DNA of 64,000 nt from Algihabitans sp965233705. Its GTDB lineage: Bacteria; Pseudomonadota; Alphaproteobacteria; Kiloniellales; DSM-21159. The stretch is taken from NCBI GenBank assembly GCA_965233705.1, contig CBDDTF010000001.1, positions 248,001-312,000 of the forward strand. Direction: 5' to 3'. Below the pieces are notes generated by a model that was given only the letters and a program-made list of their open reading frames with translations, made no database searches and was not told where the DNA came from. The position numbers and the translations under genes are program-made. Shown one piece after another: positions 1 to 7,984 of this stretch. Within the stretch, counting starts at the first letter, position 1. Each line of letters starts with the position of its first letter.

Positions 1-321
1 GACCCTGGTCTTCGCCACGTCCCGGGTGAAGACCAAGTTCAGCAGCCGCTCCGCGTCGGCGCCGCGGATCTCGATCGGCAACTCTCCCGTATGACGCAGG
101 ATCACGCTGCGGCGGAGCCGCCAATAGGCGTCGTCGGCCGAGCCGTTGGTCATCGCCATGGCGGTCAGCCGACGGTTGTAGATCGTGTAGTGCGGATCGT
201 AGGGCAGCTCCTGGTAGACCAGCGGATGCGGCACCATCGTGCGGGCAAACTCACTCTGACGGGCCTCGTCGCTCGCCAGGGGCAGGACGGCGAAGCGAAC
301 GCCTTGCTGACTCTGTGACAT
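1..321 (-). CDS. aminomethyltransferase (GcvT/DmdA-like) family protein, N-terminal part
   Basis: The gene runs off the left edge, leaving 107 N-terminal residues. It begins MSQSQQG, followed by a Pro-His-Pro-Leu-Val-Tyr segment, YTIYNRRLTAM and RRSVILRHTGELPIEIRGADAERLLNLVFTRD split across the reading. The last part (incoming sequence, Leu-Pro-Ile-Glu-Ile-x-Gly-x-Asp-Ala, then Leu-x-x-x-Phe-Thr-Arg-Asp) is the folate-binding start of GcvT-fold proteins. The early Tyr-rich stretch recalls dimethylsulfoniopropionate demethylase and related aminomethyltransferases more than glycine cleavage T protein itself. Exact substrate cannot be given from this fragment. The ATG at 319-321 is chosen because it opens the conserved reading; no strong ribosome site is seen. 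The tRNA-Met lies upstream in the same direction. Confidence 0.6.
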   Translation of the reverse strand, partial: MSQSQQGVRFAVLPLASDEARQSEFARTMVPHPLVYQELPYDPHYTIYNRRLTAMAMTNGSADDAYWRLRRSVILRHTGELPIEIRGADAERLLNLVFTRDVAKTRV

Positions 322-532
322 GAGGCCGTCCCATCTCTCGTGCGCGGTTGGTTTCGTCGCCGGTGTCGCCGCGCCAAGCGGCCGACACACCCGTGGTGCA
401 GCGCGGTGTCCCACGGCCCGGCATCCGACCGGCGCAAGCCCTCCGACCGCGGGTAACGCGCCCTGCATCAAATCAACGGGCCGTTGCGCTTGCAACCGCC
501 GCGCCCCGCAACGGCAGCGCGCGGCGCCCGGG

Positions 533-597
533 GGCCGGAAACGGTGGCCGGAAACGGGGCCGGAAACGGGGCCGGAAACCGGGCCGGAAACGAGGCC
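533..597. repeat. 12-bp tandem repeat, about five units
   Basis: The unit is close to GGCCGGAAACGG, repeated head to tail with one or two changes per copy. It lies in the 290-base gap between the GcvT-like gene and the tRNA-Met terminator. I see no gene in this gap. Similar short GC-rich tandem repeats recur in this window at 4101, 28671, 58961 and elsewhere. Confidence 0.8.
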
Positions 598-611
598 CGC
601 GGCGGGCAACG

Positions 612-649
612 AAAAACGCCACAGCCTCGGCACGCGAGACTGTGGCGTC
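612..649 (-). terminator. rho-independent terminator of tRNA-Met
   Basis: Reading the minus strand just after the tRNA 3' end, there is a perfect 9-bp stem, ACGCCACAG with CTGTGGCGT, around a 15-base loop. It is followed by a short run of T. Placement four bases past the encoded CCA fits termination of the tRNA transcript. Confidence 0.75.
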
Positions 650-653
650 TTGA

Positions 654-730
654 TGGTAGCGGGGGAGGGACTTGAACCCCCGACACGCGGATTATGATTC
701 CGCTGCTCTAACCAGCTGAGCTACCCCGCC
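654..730 (-). tRNA. tRNA-Met (CAT), elongator type
   Basis: This is a full 77-nt cloverleaf including an encoded CCA. The acceptor is GGCGGGG with CCCCGCT (a terminal G-U pair), and the D arm is GCTC with GAGC. The anticodon stem GCGGA/TCCGC encloses the loop ATCATAA with anticodon CAT. The T arm GGGGG/CCCTC carries TTCAAGT. CAT could also mark tRNA-Ile2 (lysidine-modified) or initiator tRNA. The paired first base (G1-U72) argues against an initiator, which has an unpaired 1-72, and overall the sequence resembles alphaproteobacterial elongator tRNA-Met from memory. The 300 bases between the tRNA and the repeat at 1033 hold no gene that I can see. Confidence 0.85.
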
Positions 731-1032
731 GCAGCAGGTCGTCCGGTCGGGACATCCTATGCGGAAGTCGCCCGCCGCCGCTCCTGAGGGAGCCGGCGGC
801 CCCGGCGAGACGGAGGATATAGGGGGGCCGGCTTCGGCCTGTCAAGCGCGCGCTCGTTCCGCCGGACGTCGGGCGATCCCCGGCCGCCCCACGCCTGCGG
901 GCCGGTCTGCGTCGGGGGCGGAGGCGGCCTTGGGGGTGCCGCCGGGCTGGCCGCAGGCGCGGCCTGGCTCGGGTCCGGCTTGACAGGCTCGGGGGTGCGG
1001 GCGGCATTGCTGGCGGCCTCTGCGCCCGCGCG

Positions 1033-1173
1033 CTAGAGTGGTTTGCGACCGTTTGGACGCGCGTCCACGCGTCCGCCGGTCGCGAAAAATCACTCTAACC
1101 CTTTGGTGTAGAGCAGCTTTCTTGTGATCGGCGGACCCACACTGTGGGTCCACACGGTCGCAAACCGCCCTAC
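1033..1173. repeat. dispersed double-hairpin element, copy 1 (141 bp)
   Basis: The element starts with CTAG and ends with CTAC. Its ends are inverted repeats: GGTTTGCGACCGTTTGGAC at the left, and on the other strand from the right GGTTTGCGACCGTGTGGAC. It folds as two hairpins. The first spans 1035-1097 (AGAGTG with CACTCT outside, GGACGCG with CGCGTCC inside). The second spans 1110-1173, with GGACCCAC and GTGGGTCC as its core stem. The right end overlaps the mnmA stop codon (TAG on the minus strand, 1170-1172). Copy 2 at 20169-20309 has the same length and differs at about 19 positions by eye. Confidence 0.85.
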
Positions 1174-2390
1174 TCGGCGGCCGAGGCCGCGGGCGACTCC
1201 GCGGTCCGCGGGGCCGGCGCCGGCGCCTGCAGCTCGGCGCCGGCGATCCAGCCGCCGCCCAGCACCCGCGTGCCGCGATAGCAGACCGCGGCCTGGCCGG
1301 GCGCCACGCCGTCCTGCGGCCGGTCCAGCCGGATCAGCGCCGCGTCGCCGCCGACCGCCTGGATGCGACCCGGCACCGGTGGCTGCGCCGAGCGCAGCTT
1401 GACCGCCACGGACAGGCCGACGCCCCCCGGCTCGGCCGGGGACGCATTAAGGGGCTCGGCCAGCCAGTTGAGCTGGCGCACGGACACCAGGTCGCGGCCC
1501 AACGCCGCCTTGGGGCCGACCACCACGCGCCGCGCCTCCGGCTCCAGGCGCAGCACATAGAGCGGTTCGGCCGTGCCGCCGATGCCCAGGCCGCGGCGCT
1601 GGCCCACGGTGTAGTGGATCACCCCCTCGTGGCGGCCGAGAACCCGGCCCGAGAGGTCGACGATCTCGCCGGGATCGGCCGCGCCCGGACGCAACTTCTC
1701 GACCACGCCGGCATAGCCGCCGCTCGGCACGAAGCAGATGTCCTGGCTATCGGGCTTGTCGGCGACGGCCAGGCCCAGGCGCTCGGCCTCGGCGCGCGTG
1801 GCGGCCTTGGGCAGCCCGCCCAGCGGGAAGTGCAGGAAGGCGAGCTGTTCGCGGGTGGTGGCGAAGAGGAAATAGCTCTGGTCGCGCGCCGCCTCCACGG
1901 CCCGGTGCAGCTCCGCCCCCCGGGGCCCCTCGACGCGGCGCACGTAGTGGCCGGTGGCCAGGCCGTCGGCGCCCAGCTCGCGCGCCGTCTCCAGCAGGTC
2001 GCGGAACTTGACCCGCTGATTGCAGCGCACGCAGGGGATCGGCGTCTCGCCGCGCAGGTAGCTGTCGGCGAAGTCCTCGATCACCGCCTCGCGGAAGCGG
2101 GTCTCGTAGTCCAGCACGTAGTGGGGGATGCCCAGGCGGTCGGCCACCCGGCGCGCGTCGTAGATGTCCTGCCCGGCACAGCAGGCCCCGGCCTTACCTA
2201 CGGCCTGGCCGTGGTCGTAGAGCTGCAGGGTCACGCCGATCACCTGGTAGCCCTGCTCGGCCAGCAGGGCGGCGGTGACCGAGGAGTCGACGCCGCCGGA
2301 CATGGCGACGACGACCCGCGTGTCCCGCGGCGCCTTGGCGAGGCCGGGCAAGGTGGCGGCGGTGGCCGAAGGGGAGGTGGAGCTGCGCAT
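1170..2390 (-). CDS. mnmA: tRNA-specific 2-thiouridylase MnmA
   Basis: MnmA thiolates U34 of tRNA-Lys, -Glu and -Gln, using ATP and a persulfide relay in the cytoplasm. The 406-residue protein shows the PP-loop SGGVDSS at about residues 31-37. It also shows the catalytic cysteine segment CVRCN and the partner cysteine in DICFVPSG, then GLGIGG and a C-terminal beta-barrel region with YTVGQRRG. Length is slightly above the usual 360-380 because of a low-complexity N-terminus and an Ala/Pro-rich tail. The ATG at 2388-2390 is preferred over an upstream TTG at 2399. The stop codon lies inside repeat copy 1, so the C-terminal tail may have been set by that element. Confidence 0.95.
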   Translation of the reverse strand: MRSSTSPSATAATLPGLAKAPRDTRVVVAMSGGVDSSVTAALLAEQGYQVIGVTLQLYDHGQAVGKAGACCAGQDIYDARRVADRLGIPHYVLDYETRFREAVIEDFADSYLRGETPIPCVRCNQRVKFRDLLETARELGADGLATGHYVRRVEGPRGAELHRAVEAARDQSYFLFATTREQLAFLHFPLGGLPKAATRAEAERLGLAVADKPDSQDICFVPSGGYAGVVEKLRPGAADPGEIVDLSGRVLGRHEGVIHYTVGQRRGLGIGGTAEPLYVLRLEPEARRVVVGPKAALGRDLVSVRQLNWLAEPLNASPAEPGGVGLSVAVKLRSAQPPVPGRIQAVGGDAALIRLDRPQDGVAPGQAAVCYRGTRVLGGGWIAGAELQAPAPAPRTAESPAASAAE

Positions 2391-2420
2391 GGCCCGCAAT
2401 ATATGGGCCGCGCCCGCCGG

Positions 2421-2500
2421 CGCAAACCGCCCGTACGATCGGCCCCGCTAAACCGCCCCCGCAAACCGCCTCCGCAAATCGCCCGTGCAGATCGCCCGCC
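2421..2500. repeat. degenerate tandem repeat, CGCAAACCGCC-like units
   Basis: Four to five imperfect units of roughly 14 bases (CGCAAACCGCCTC and variants) lie between mnmA and the hydrolase gene. The unit resembles the right end of the dispersed hairpin elements (TCGCAAACCGCCC), so it may be a decayed relic of one. This relation is inferred. Confidence 0.5.
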
Positions 2501-2568
2501 CGCTCGGCCACGGCAATCGCTCGCCCCATCGCCGTCCCTCCCTTGCGCTCCGGGCGGCGGCGCGCGCT

Positions 2569-3882
2569 TCAGGCGACCTCGGCCAGCAGGTCGCGCAGCG
2601 GCGCCGGCGCGGCCAGCAGGCCGAGCGCGACGGAGAAGTGGCCCTGGGGCCGCACCGTCACCCGCGCGGCCGGCAGGTCCCAACGCCGGGCCAGCAGCGC
2701 GCCCTGGGCGAAGGGCAGCAGGCGGTCGGCGCTGCCGAGCAGCAGGCCGATCCGCGACGACGGCAGAGGCGGCGGCGTCACGGGGTCGAGCAGCGGCGCC
2801 CAGCGGGCGAGCTCCGGCTCGCGCCAGCCCGCCGCCTGCAACCGGGCGCGCAGGCCCAGCCCGCGGCCGAGGCTGCCGCCCAGCGCGGCCTGGGCCAGGT
2901 CGCCGGCCGTGGCGACCAGCAGCAGCCCGTCCGGCCGGCTCTCCCGCGGCCAGGTCCGCGCCGCCGCCGCCGCCTTCTGGGCGGTCAGCGCGCCCAGCGA
3001 GACCCCGGCCCAGACCACGGGGCCGAGCGGCCGCGCCCAGGCGGTCCAGACCGCCAGTTCCGGCACCGCCAGGGCGAGGAAGTCGAGGAAGCCGGCCGGC
3101 CCGCGCGCGATCAGCGGCTCGCCGCCGTAGGTCTTCGGCAGGCGCCGCCGGCCGTGCCAGGGCGCCTCGGGCCGCAGCACCCGCCAGCCCGCCGCCAGGG
3201 CCAGGTCCGTGGAGTCCGGGCTCGCCGGCCAGAGCTCCGCCTCGATGCAGATGCCGTGCAGGGCGATCAGCGTGCCCTTCGGCGGCGGCGCGCCGCTGTG
3301 CCGACGCGGCGAGTCGAGCCGCGCCCAGGCGGTGCCGCCGTCGGCGGCGGGAAAGCGCAGCCAGCGCACCTCGCGGTCCGTCAGCTCCAGCCGGTGGCTG
3401 CGCGCGACCGTGACGCCCGCCGGCGGCGCGAAGGCCGCGTCGGGGTCGGCCAGGCGCGCTTCGTGACGCGCCGCCACCGTGTCGGGCCGCTCGATCGCGA
3501 AGGCCGCCGCCGGCCCGCCGGCCAGCGCCGCCGGATGCCGCAGGCGCCGGCTCATCCAGGCCGTTGCCGCGCGGCGGCGGGCCCGCTCCAGCCGGGCGAA
3601 GGCCACCGGGTCGGGCGCCACGGCGCCGAAGGCCGCCGCCCGCCAGGCCGCCTCGGCCGCCTGATGGCGGGCGGCGGCGGGTCCCCGCTCCGCCTCCGCC
3701 GCGGCCCAGGCCCGCGACAGCGGCAGGTGCAGCCGCAGCACGCCCCAGGTCGCCAGCGCATCGTACCAGGGCCGCAGCCAGAGCGGCGCCAGCGGCGCCC
3801 GCCAGAGCCAGGGCGGGCGCGCCGCCGGGCCGCGGGCGGCGCCCGCGCCAGCCGCCCACTCCCTGCCCTGCCGCGCGCTCAC
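2569..3882 (-). CDS. alpha/beta hydrolase fold protein
   Basis: This is a predicted cytoplasmic serine hydrolase of about 437 residues with unknown substrate. It carries GTLIALHGICIEAE before the nucleophile region, which matches the strand and oxyanion region of alpha/beta hydrolases. VWAGVSLGALTAQK holds the nucleophile elbow Gly-x-Ser-x-Gly as GVSLG. IGLLLGSADRLLPF supplies the acid region and PQGHFSV the catalytic histidine. The N-terminal 120 residues are Ala/Arg-rich with a WYDALATWGVLRL segment. The start is uncertain: GTG at 3882 is used because the reading becomes low complexity upstream, and an internal ATG near 3555 is the alternative. No neighbour suggests a pathway. Confidence 0.7.
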   Translation of the reverse strand: MSARQGREWAAGAGAARGPAARPPWLWRAPLAPLWLRPWYDALATWGVLRLHLPLSRAWAAAEAERGPAAARHQAAEAAWRAAAFGAVAPDPVAFARLERARRRAATAWMSRRLRHPAALAGGPAAAFAIERPDTVAARHEARLADPDAAFAPPAGVTVARSHRLELTDREVRWLRFPAADGGTAWARLDSPRRHSGAPPPKGTLIALHGICIEAELWPASPDSTDLALAAGWRVLRPEAPWHGRRRLPKTYGGEPLIARGPAGFLDFLALAVPELAVWTAWARPLGPVVWAGVSLGALTAQKAAAAARTWPRESRPDGLLLVATAGDLAQAALGGSLGRGLGLRARLQAAGWREPELARWAPLLDPVTPPPLPSSRIGLLLGSADRLLPFAQGALLARRWDLPAARVTVRPQGHFSVALGLLAAPAPLRDLLAEVA

Positions 3883-4100
3883 GGGGCTCTGCCCCCGCCG
3901 CCGCGCGCGGCTCTGGCAGGCTGCCACCGCCGCGTCATCTCGCGCCGGAGCCCGTTCATGCCCCGCATCCTCGCCCTGTCCTCCTGCTGCACCTGGCCGG
4001 GTCGCGCCCGCCGGGCGCGCCCGGCCCGCGCCGCGCACCCCAGCCGACAGCTCCGACGCAATGATCGGCCGCCGCGAGCGGGCCGTCAAAGACCACCGCA

Positions 4101-4181
4101 GGGTGCTGGGGGCTGGATGCGGGGGGCTGGATGCTGGGGGCTGGGGGCTGGGGGCTGGGGGCTGGATGCTGGGGGCTGGGG
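4101..4181. repeat. G-rich minisatellite (GGCTGGG / GGCTGGATGCTGG)
   Basis: This is an 80-bp tract of 7-base (GGGGGCT) and 13-base (GGATGCTGGGGGCT) units, with strong G/C strand asymmetry. It contains many runs of four to six G and could form G-quadruplexes on the plus strand. It sits within the 750-base gap between the hydrolase and nrdA. Confidence 0.85.
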
Positions 4182-4200
4182 CGCCGGCACCACCCCGGGC

Positions 4201-4401
4201 GTCCAGCAGGTTCCGGGCAAGGAGATCGCCGGCAACAGGGTGATCGGCGTCTTCCATTCGAGCGACGCGAAACCTATGTTGGCCGCCAACCTGCCAGCCG
4301 GCATCGCGGCGCCGATCCGCTTCGACATCACTAAGGCGGCGGACGGCGGCGCCCCCCTGACCCATCGCGCGCCAAGCGCCGACTTCGTGCCCCCGGGCTG
4401 G
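4201..4401 (+). pseudogene. possible remnant of a DUF302 protein
   Basis: In the frame of nrdA, and open without stops, lies a 67-codon stretch. It reads like the C-terminal half of a DUF302 protein: VIGVFHSSDAKPMLAANL, PAGIAAPIRFDITKAADGG, then a Pro-Ser and Phe-Val-Pro end. DUF302 proteins are usually 130-150 residues, and here the N-terminal half is absent, replaced by the G-rich repeat. No start codon or ribosome site is placed to express it alone. The resemblance is recalled, not searched, so the call is tentative. Confidence 0.35.
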
Positions 4402-4539
4402 GGACAAATCCGCGCTGCGAACACGCGCCGCGGCGCGCGGCGCGGTCTTCACCGGCCGCTTCGCGCAGGCCACCGCAGAGCCGGCCACGCCCCCCGCGAA
4501 ATGAGATTTTCGGGTGACAGCCCGGCCCCTCATCAGCTA

Positions 4540-4574
4540 GATTTAGCGTTGCTGCTTGGGGGCAGCGCTAAATC
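4540..4574. promoter_or_regulatory. long inverted repeat upstream of the ribonucleotide reductase gene
   Basis: GATTTAGCG and CGCTAAATC form a perfect 9-bp outer stem. An inner CTGC/GCAG pairs around a G-rich loop with one short bulge. It lies 59 bases before the nrdA start, with no T run after it, so it looks like an operator or leader structure rather than a terminator. It does not match the NrdR box as I recall it. Confidence 0.5.
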
Positions 4575-4589
4575 TTGTGCACGTTGGAA

Positions 4590-4709
4590 TTGTCCACACC
4601 CCGGGAATTGCGGGGACAGGGAGGTCGTGGGAATGGACGGGTCTGCGGTTTTCAAGGCCGAAACGGGCGGTGGCTCGGCTCAGATGGAGCTGGAAAAGCC
4701 TGTGGATAA
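4590..4709. promoter_or_regulatory. two DnaA-box-like sites flanking the nrdA start
   Basis: TTGTCCACA at 4590-4598 differs from the DnaA box TTATCCACA at one base. TGTGGATAA at 4701-4709, within the first 26 codons of nrdA, is a perfect match on the minus strand. DnaA control of ribonucleotide reductase genes is established in E. coli and Caulobacter. Whether these two sites act that way here is inference. Confidence 0.4.
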
Positions 4710-6642
4710 GGCGCGTCCGGCCGCACCGCAGGCGACCGCCGCAGAGGCGCCGGCCCGCGCCGAGACCCTGCTCGACAGCGGCGACCAGATCCGCGACACC
4801 TTCCAGAACGAACGCGGCATCCGCGTCCACATGGACCGCGGCCGCGACGCCCTGCTGACGGACTTCGGCAAGGCCACCCTGAGCGACCGCTACCTGATGC
4901 CCGGCGAGTCCTTCCAGGACCTCTTCGCGCGGGTGGCGGCCCACTTCGCCGACGACTCCGCCCACGCCCAGCGGTTGTACGACGCCATCTCGCGCCTCTG
5001 GTTCATGCCGGCCACCCCGGTGCTGTCGAACGGCGGCACCGACCGCGGCCTGCCGATCTCCTGCTTCCTCAACGAGGCGCAGGACAGCCTGGACGGCATC
5101 GTCGGTCTGTGGAACGAGAACGTCTGGCTGGCCGCCAAGGGCGGCGGCATCGGCAGCTTCTGGGGCAACCTGCGCTCGATCGGCGAGACGGTCGGCGGCG
5201 TCGGCAAGACCAGCGGCGTGATCCCCTTCATCCGCGTGATGGACAGCCTGACCCTGGCGATCAGCCAGGGCTCGCTGCGGCGCGGCTCGGCCGCCTGCTA
5301 CCTCCAGGTCGACCACCCGGAGATCGAGGAGTTCGTCGAGCTGCGCCGGCCGACCGGCGGCGACCCCAACCGCAAGGCGCTGAACCTGCACCACGGCGTG
5401 GTGATCTCCAACGACTTCATGCGCGCAGTGGTCGAGGACGAGCTCTGGGCGCTGAAGAGCCCGAAGGACGGCGCCATTCAGCGCACGGTCAAGGCGCGCG
5501 ACCTGTGGATCCGCATCCTGACGGCGCGCATCGAGACCGGCGAGCCCTACATCATCTACGGCGACCACGTGGCCGCCGCGCAGCCCGAGCACCACAAGCT
5601 CTCCGGCCTCAAGGTCAAGATGTCCAACCTCTGCAGCGAGATCACGCTGCCGACCGGCCGCGACCACCTGGGCGAAGACCGCACCGCGGTCTGCTGCCTT
5701 TCCTCGATGAACCTCGAGACCTACGACGAGTGGAAGGACGAGCCGGGCCTGATCGAGGACGTAATGCGCTTCCTCGACAACGTGCTGGAGGACTTCATCC
5801 AGCGCGCGCCGGACTCCATGGCGCGGGCCACCTACGCGGCCCAGCGCGAGCGTTCGGTCGGCCTCGGCGTGATGGGCTTCCACTCGTTGCTGCAGAAGCA
5901 CCGCATCCCCTGGGAGTCGGCTGTCGCCAAGTCGTGGAACCTACGCATCTTCAAGCAGATCCGCCAAGGTGCCGACGCTGCCTCGAAGAAGCTGGCGGCC
6001 GAGCGCGGGCCCTGCCTGGACGCCGCCGAGCACGGCATCGCGGAGCGCTTCAGCCACAAGCTGGCGATCGCGCCGACCGCCTCCATCTCGATCATCTGCG
6101 GCGGCGCCTCGCCGGGCATCGAGCCCTTCGTCGGCAACGCCTTCACCCACAAGACGCTGTCGGGCTCCTTCCACGTTCGCAACCGCCACCTGGAGGCACT
6201 GCTGGAGGAAAAGGGCCAGAACAGCGACGAGGTCTGGTCCTCGATCACCGTCAACGAGGGCTCGGTGCAGCACCTGGACTTCCTCAGCGACGACGAGAAA
6301 GACGTCTTCAAGACCGCCTTCGAGCTGGACCAGCGCTGGCTGGTCGAGCATGCCGCCGACCGCGCGCCGCAGGTCTGCCAGGCGCAGTCGCTCAACCTCT
6401 TCCTGCCGGCCGACGTGCACAAGCGCGACCTGCACCAGATCCATCTGCTTGCCTGGAAGCGCGGCGTGAAGTCGCTCTACTACTGCCGCTCGCGCTCGGT
6501 GCTGCGGGCCGAGAGCCACGCCAGCAGCGAGAAGGCCATGGCCGGGCTGTCGAACCTGGGCATTCCGCTGCTGGGCAAGGTCAACGGCGCCGACCAGCCG
6601 GCCGAGCGCGTCGACTACGAGGAATGCCTGGCCTGCCAATAG
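4633..6642 (+). CDS. nrdA: ribonucleoside-diphosphate reductase, alpha subunit
   Basis: The enzyme reduces ribonucleotides to deoxyribonucleotides. The 669-residue protein shows all expected cysteines: Cys144 in PISCFLNE, Cys334 with Glu336 in SNLCSEI, Cys354/355 in CCLSSMNLE, and a C-terminal redox pair in ECLACQ. GGGIG and the late PTASIS segment also fit. About 60 low-complexity residues precede the catalytic domain. I see no ATP-cone, so overall dATP inhibition through this subunit would be missing. The start ATG follows AGGGAGGTCGTGGGA, a good ribosome site. No beta subunit gene follows in this window, so nrdB must be elsewhere. Confidence 0.93.
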   Translation: MDGSAVFKAETGGGSAQMELEKPVDKARPAAPQATAAEAPARAETLLDSGDQIRDTFQNERGIRVHMDRGRDALLTDFGKATLSDRYLMPGESFQDLFARVAAHFADDSAHAQRLYDAISRLWFMPATPVLSNGGTDRGLPISCFLNEAQDSLDGIVGLWNENVWLAAKGGGIGSFWGNLRSIGETVGGVGKTSGVIPFIRVMDSLTLAISQGSLRRGSAACYLQVDHPEIEEFVELRRPTGGDPNRKALNLHHGVVISNDFMRAVVEDELWALKSPKDGAIQRTVKARDLWIRILTARIETGEPYIIYGDHVAAAQPEHHKLSGLKVKMSNLCSEITLPTGRDHLGEDRTAVCCLSSMNLETYDEWKDEPGLIEDVMRFLDNVLEDFIQRAPDSMARATYAAQRERSVGLGVMGFHSLLQKHRIPWESAVAKSWNLRIFKQIRQGADAASKKLAAERGPCLDAAEHGIAERFSHKLAIAPTASISIICGGASPGIEPFVGNAFTHKTLSGSFHVRNRHLEALLEEKGQNSDEVWSSITVNEGSVQHLDFLSDDEKDVFKTAFELDQRWLVEHAADRAPQVCQAQSLNLFLPADVHKRDLHQIHLLAWKRGVKSLYYCRSRSVLRAESHASSEKAMAGLSNLGIPLLGKVNGADQPAERVDYEECLACQ

Positions 6643-6708
6643 ACGGAAAGGGCCGCGCGCCTTCACGACCTCGGCCCTGCAGAACCGCCAGGCCGCCGGA
6701 TCAACGAA

Positions 6709-7839
6709 TCAGTCGTCCCTCCAGGCCGCGAGCACCGTTTCGGCCGGGGCGTCTCGCGGCTCCGGCCGGCGGTCCTGGGCCGCGCCGTCGACCAGGCCGG
6801 CAAAGGCGATCTCCACCGCCGCACCCGCCCCATGGCCGGGCTGGCGGCGGGCCAGGCCGCGGGCCCGGACCTGCGGGTGGTCCAGCACCTCTTCGGGCTC
6901 CAGCACCGGCATGACGCAGCAGTCGACCGCGCCCAGCCGCTCGGCCCAGTGCGCCAGCGGCCGGGCGGCGAAGAGCGCGGCCACCTCGGCGCTCAGCGCG
7001 GCCTGCGGCAGCGGCTCGCCCTGGCGGGCGATCCAGTCCGGCCGCCCGACGTCGGTGCAGAAAGCGGCCCAGAACTTCGGCTCGATGGCACCCAGGGAGA
7101 CGAAGCGGCCGTCGGCGCAGCGGTAGAGGCGATAGAAGGCGGCGCCGCCGTTGAGCAGACCCTGCCCGCGCGCCGGCGCCTCGGCGGGCCCGCGCAGGGC
7201 GGCGGTGAAGGGCAGCGCCTGCCAGGCCAGCACCGTTTCCATTAGGCTGACGTCGAGGCTGGCCCCCTGCCCCGTGCGGCCGCGCCGGATCACCGCGCCG
7301 AGGATGGCAATCACCGCCTGCAGGGCGCCGGCGTGATCGGCGGTCGGCGGGTAGGCGGCGACGCTCTCGGCCGGCGTGCCGGAGGCGGCCAGGCCACCGC
7401 CCAGCGCCATGTAGTTGATGTCGTGCCCACCGGTCAGGCGCAGCGGTCCGCTCTGACCGTAGCCCGACAGGGCGCAGTGGATCAGGCCCGGGTTGAGGGC
7501 GGCCCGCCGCGCGGCGCCGAACTCCAGCTTGTCGAGGGTGCCGGGCCGGTAGGACTCCAGCAGCACGTCGGCCTCCGCCAGCAGCACGGCGAAGTCCGCC
7601 CGCCCCGCCGGCGCCTTGAGGTCGAGGCGCACCACCGTCTTGCCGGCGTTCACCTGCCGGTACCAGGCCGACAGGCCGTCGCCGTCACGCGGGCCCAGGC
7701 CGCGCAGCGGATCGCCGCCCGGCGGCTCGACCTTGACCACCTCGGCGCCGAGGTCGGCCAGGATCTGCCCGGCGACGGGCCCCGGCAGCCACTGGCTGAG
7801 GTCGATGACCCGCAGCCCGCTGAGCAGGTCGAAGGACAT
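6709..7839 (-). CDS. CaiB/BaiF family CoA-transferase
   Basis: Family III CoA-transferases move CoA between carboxylic acids, often in carnitine, oxalate or 2-methylacyl metabolism. The 376-residue protein starts MSFDLLSGLRVIDLSQWLPGP and continues with AGQILADLGAEVVKVEPPGGDP, the family signature. Next comes the ESYRPGTLDKLEFG region and the aspartate segment near HDINY. The more specific resemblance is to alpha-methylacyl-CoA racemase-type members (VIDLS, CHVLA-like order, GGGLAASG), but the substrate is not determined. The ATG at 7837-7839 is the conserved start; an earlier ATG at 8034 only extends into the clpA terminator. It reads as a single-gene unit downstream of clpA. Confidence 0.85.
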   Translation of the reverse strand: MSFDLLSGLRVIDLSQWLPGPVAGQILADLGAEVVKVEPPGGDPLRGLGPRDGDGLSAWYRQVNAGKTVVRLDLKAPAGRADFAVLLAEADVLLESYRPGTLDKLEFGAARRAALNPGLIHCALSGYGQSGPLRLTGGHDINYMALGGGLAASGTPAESVAAYPPTADHAGALQAVIAILGAVIRRGRTGQGASLDVSLMETVLAWQALPFTAALRGPAEAPARGQGLLNGGAAFYRLYRCADGRFVSLGAIEPKFWAAFCTDVGRPDWIARQGEPLPQAALSAEVAALFAARPLAHWAERLGAVDCCVMPVLEPEEVLDHPQVRARGLARRQPGHGAGAAVEIAFAGLVDGAAQDRRPEPRDAPAETVLAAWRDD

Positions 7840-7924
7840 GCGCCCTGGAGTAGCCCGCCGCGCCAAGGCTGGCAAGCGGCGGCGGCCGGCGCCGGGGGCG
7901 ATGATCGCGGGCGGCCCGAAAGAC

Positions 7925-7954
7925 GAAGCCCCCGCCGGGCAAGCGAGGGGCTTC
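7925..7954 (-). terminator. hairpin terminator after clpA
   Basis: On the minus strand GAAGCCCC pairs with GGGGCTTC around a GC-rich loop. It is followed by GTCTTTC, a weak T tract. It lies 30 bases past the clpA stop. Confidence 0.55.
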
Positions 7955-7984
7955 GCGTCGCGTTTGGGCGTGGCGCCGACCCGG

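Noticed and set aside
654..730. tRNA-Ile2 (CAT) or initiator tRNA instead of elongator tRNA-Met
   Set aside because: A G-U pair closes the acceptor, unlike initiator; the body resembles alphaproteobacterial elongator tRNA-Met. Ile2 cannot be fully excluded without comparison.
1033..1173. Simple rho-independent terminator for mnmA
   Set aside because: The element lacks a T tract, has end-to-end inverted repeats and recurs as a full-length copy elsewhere. It may act in termination but is more than a terminator.
3883..4533. N-terminal extension of the hydrolase to 654 residues
   Set aside because: The upstream reading crosses the G-rich minisatellite and is low-complexity Pro/Ser; codons are not constrained and no ribosome site is present.
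2485..4632. Very long open frame running into nrdA from upstream
   Set aside because: It is antisense to the hydrolase gene and low in complexity; openness follows from high GC. The nrdA family start and ribosome site are at 4633.
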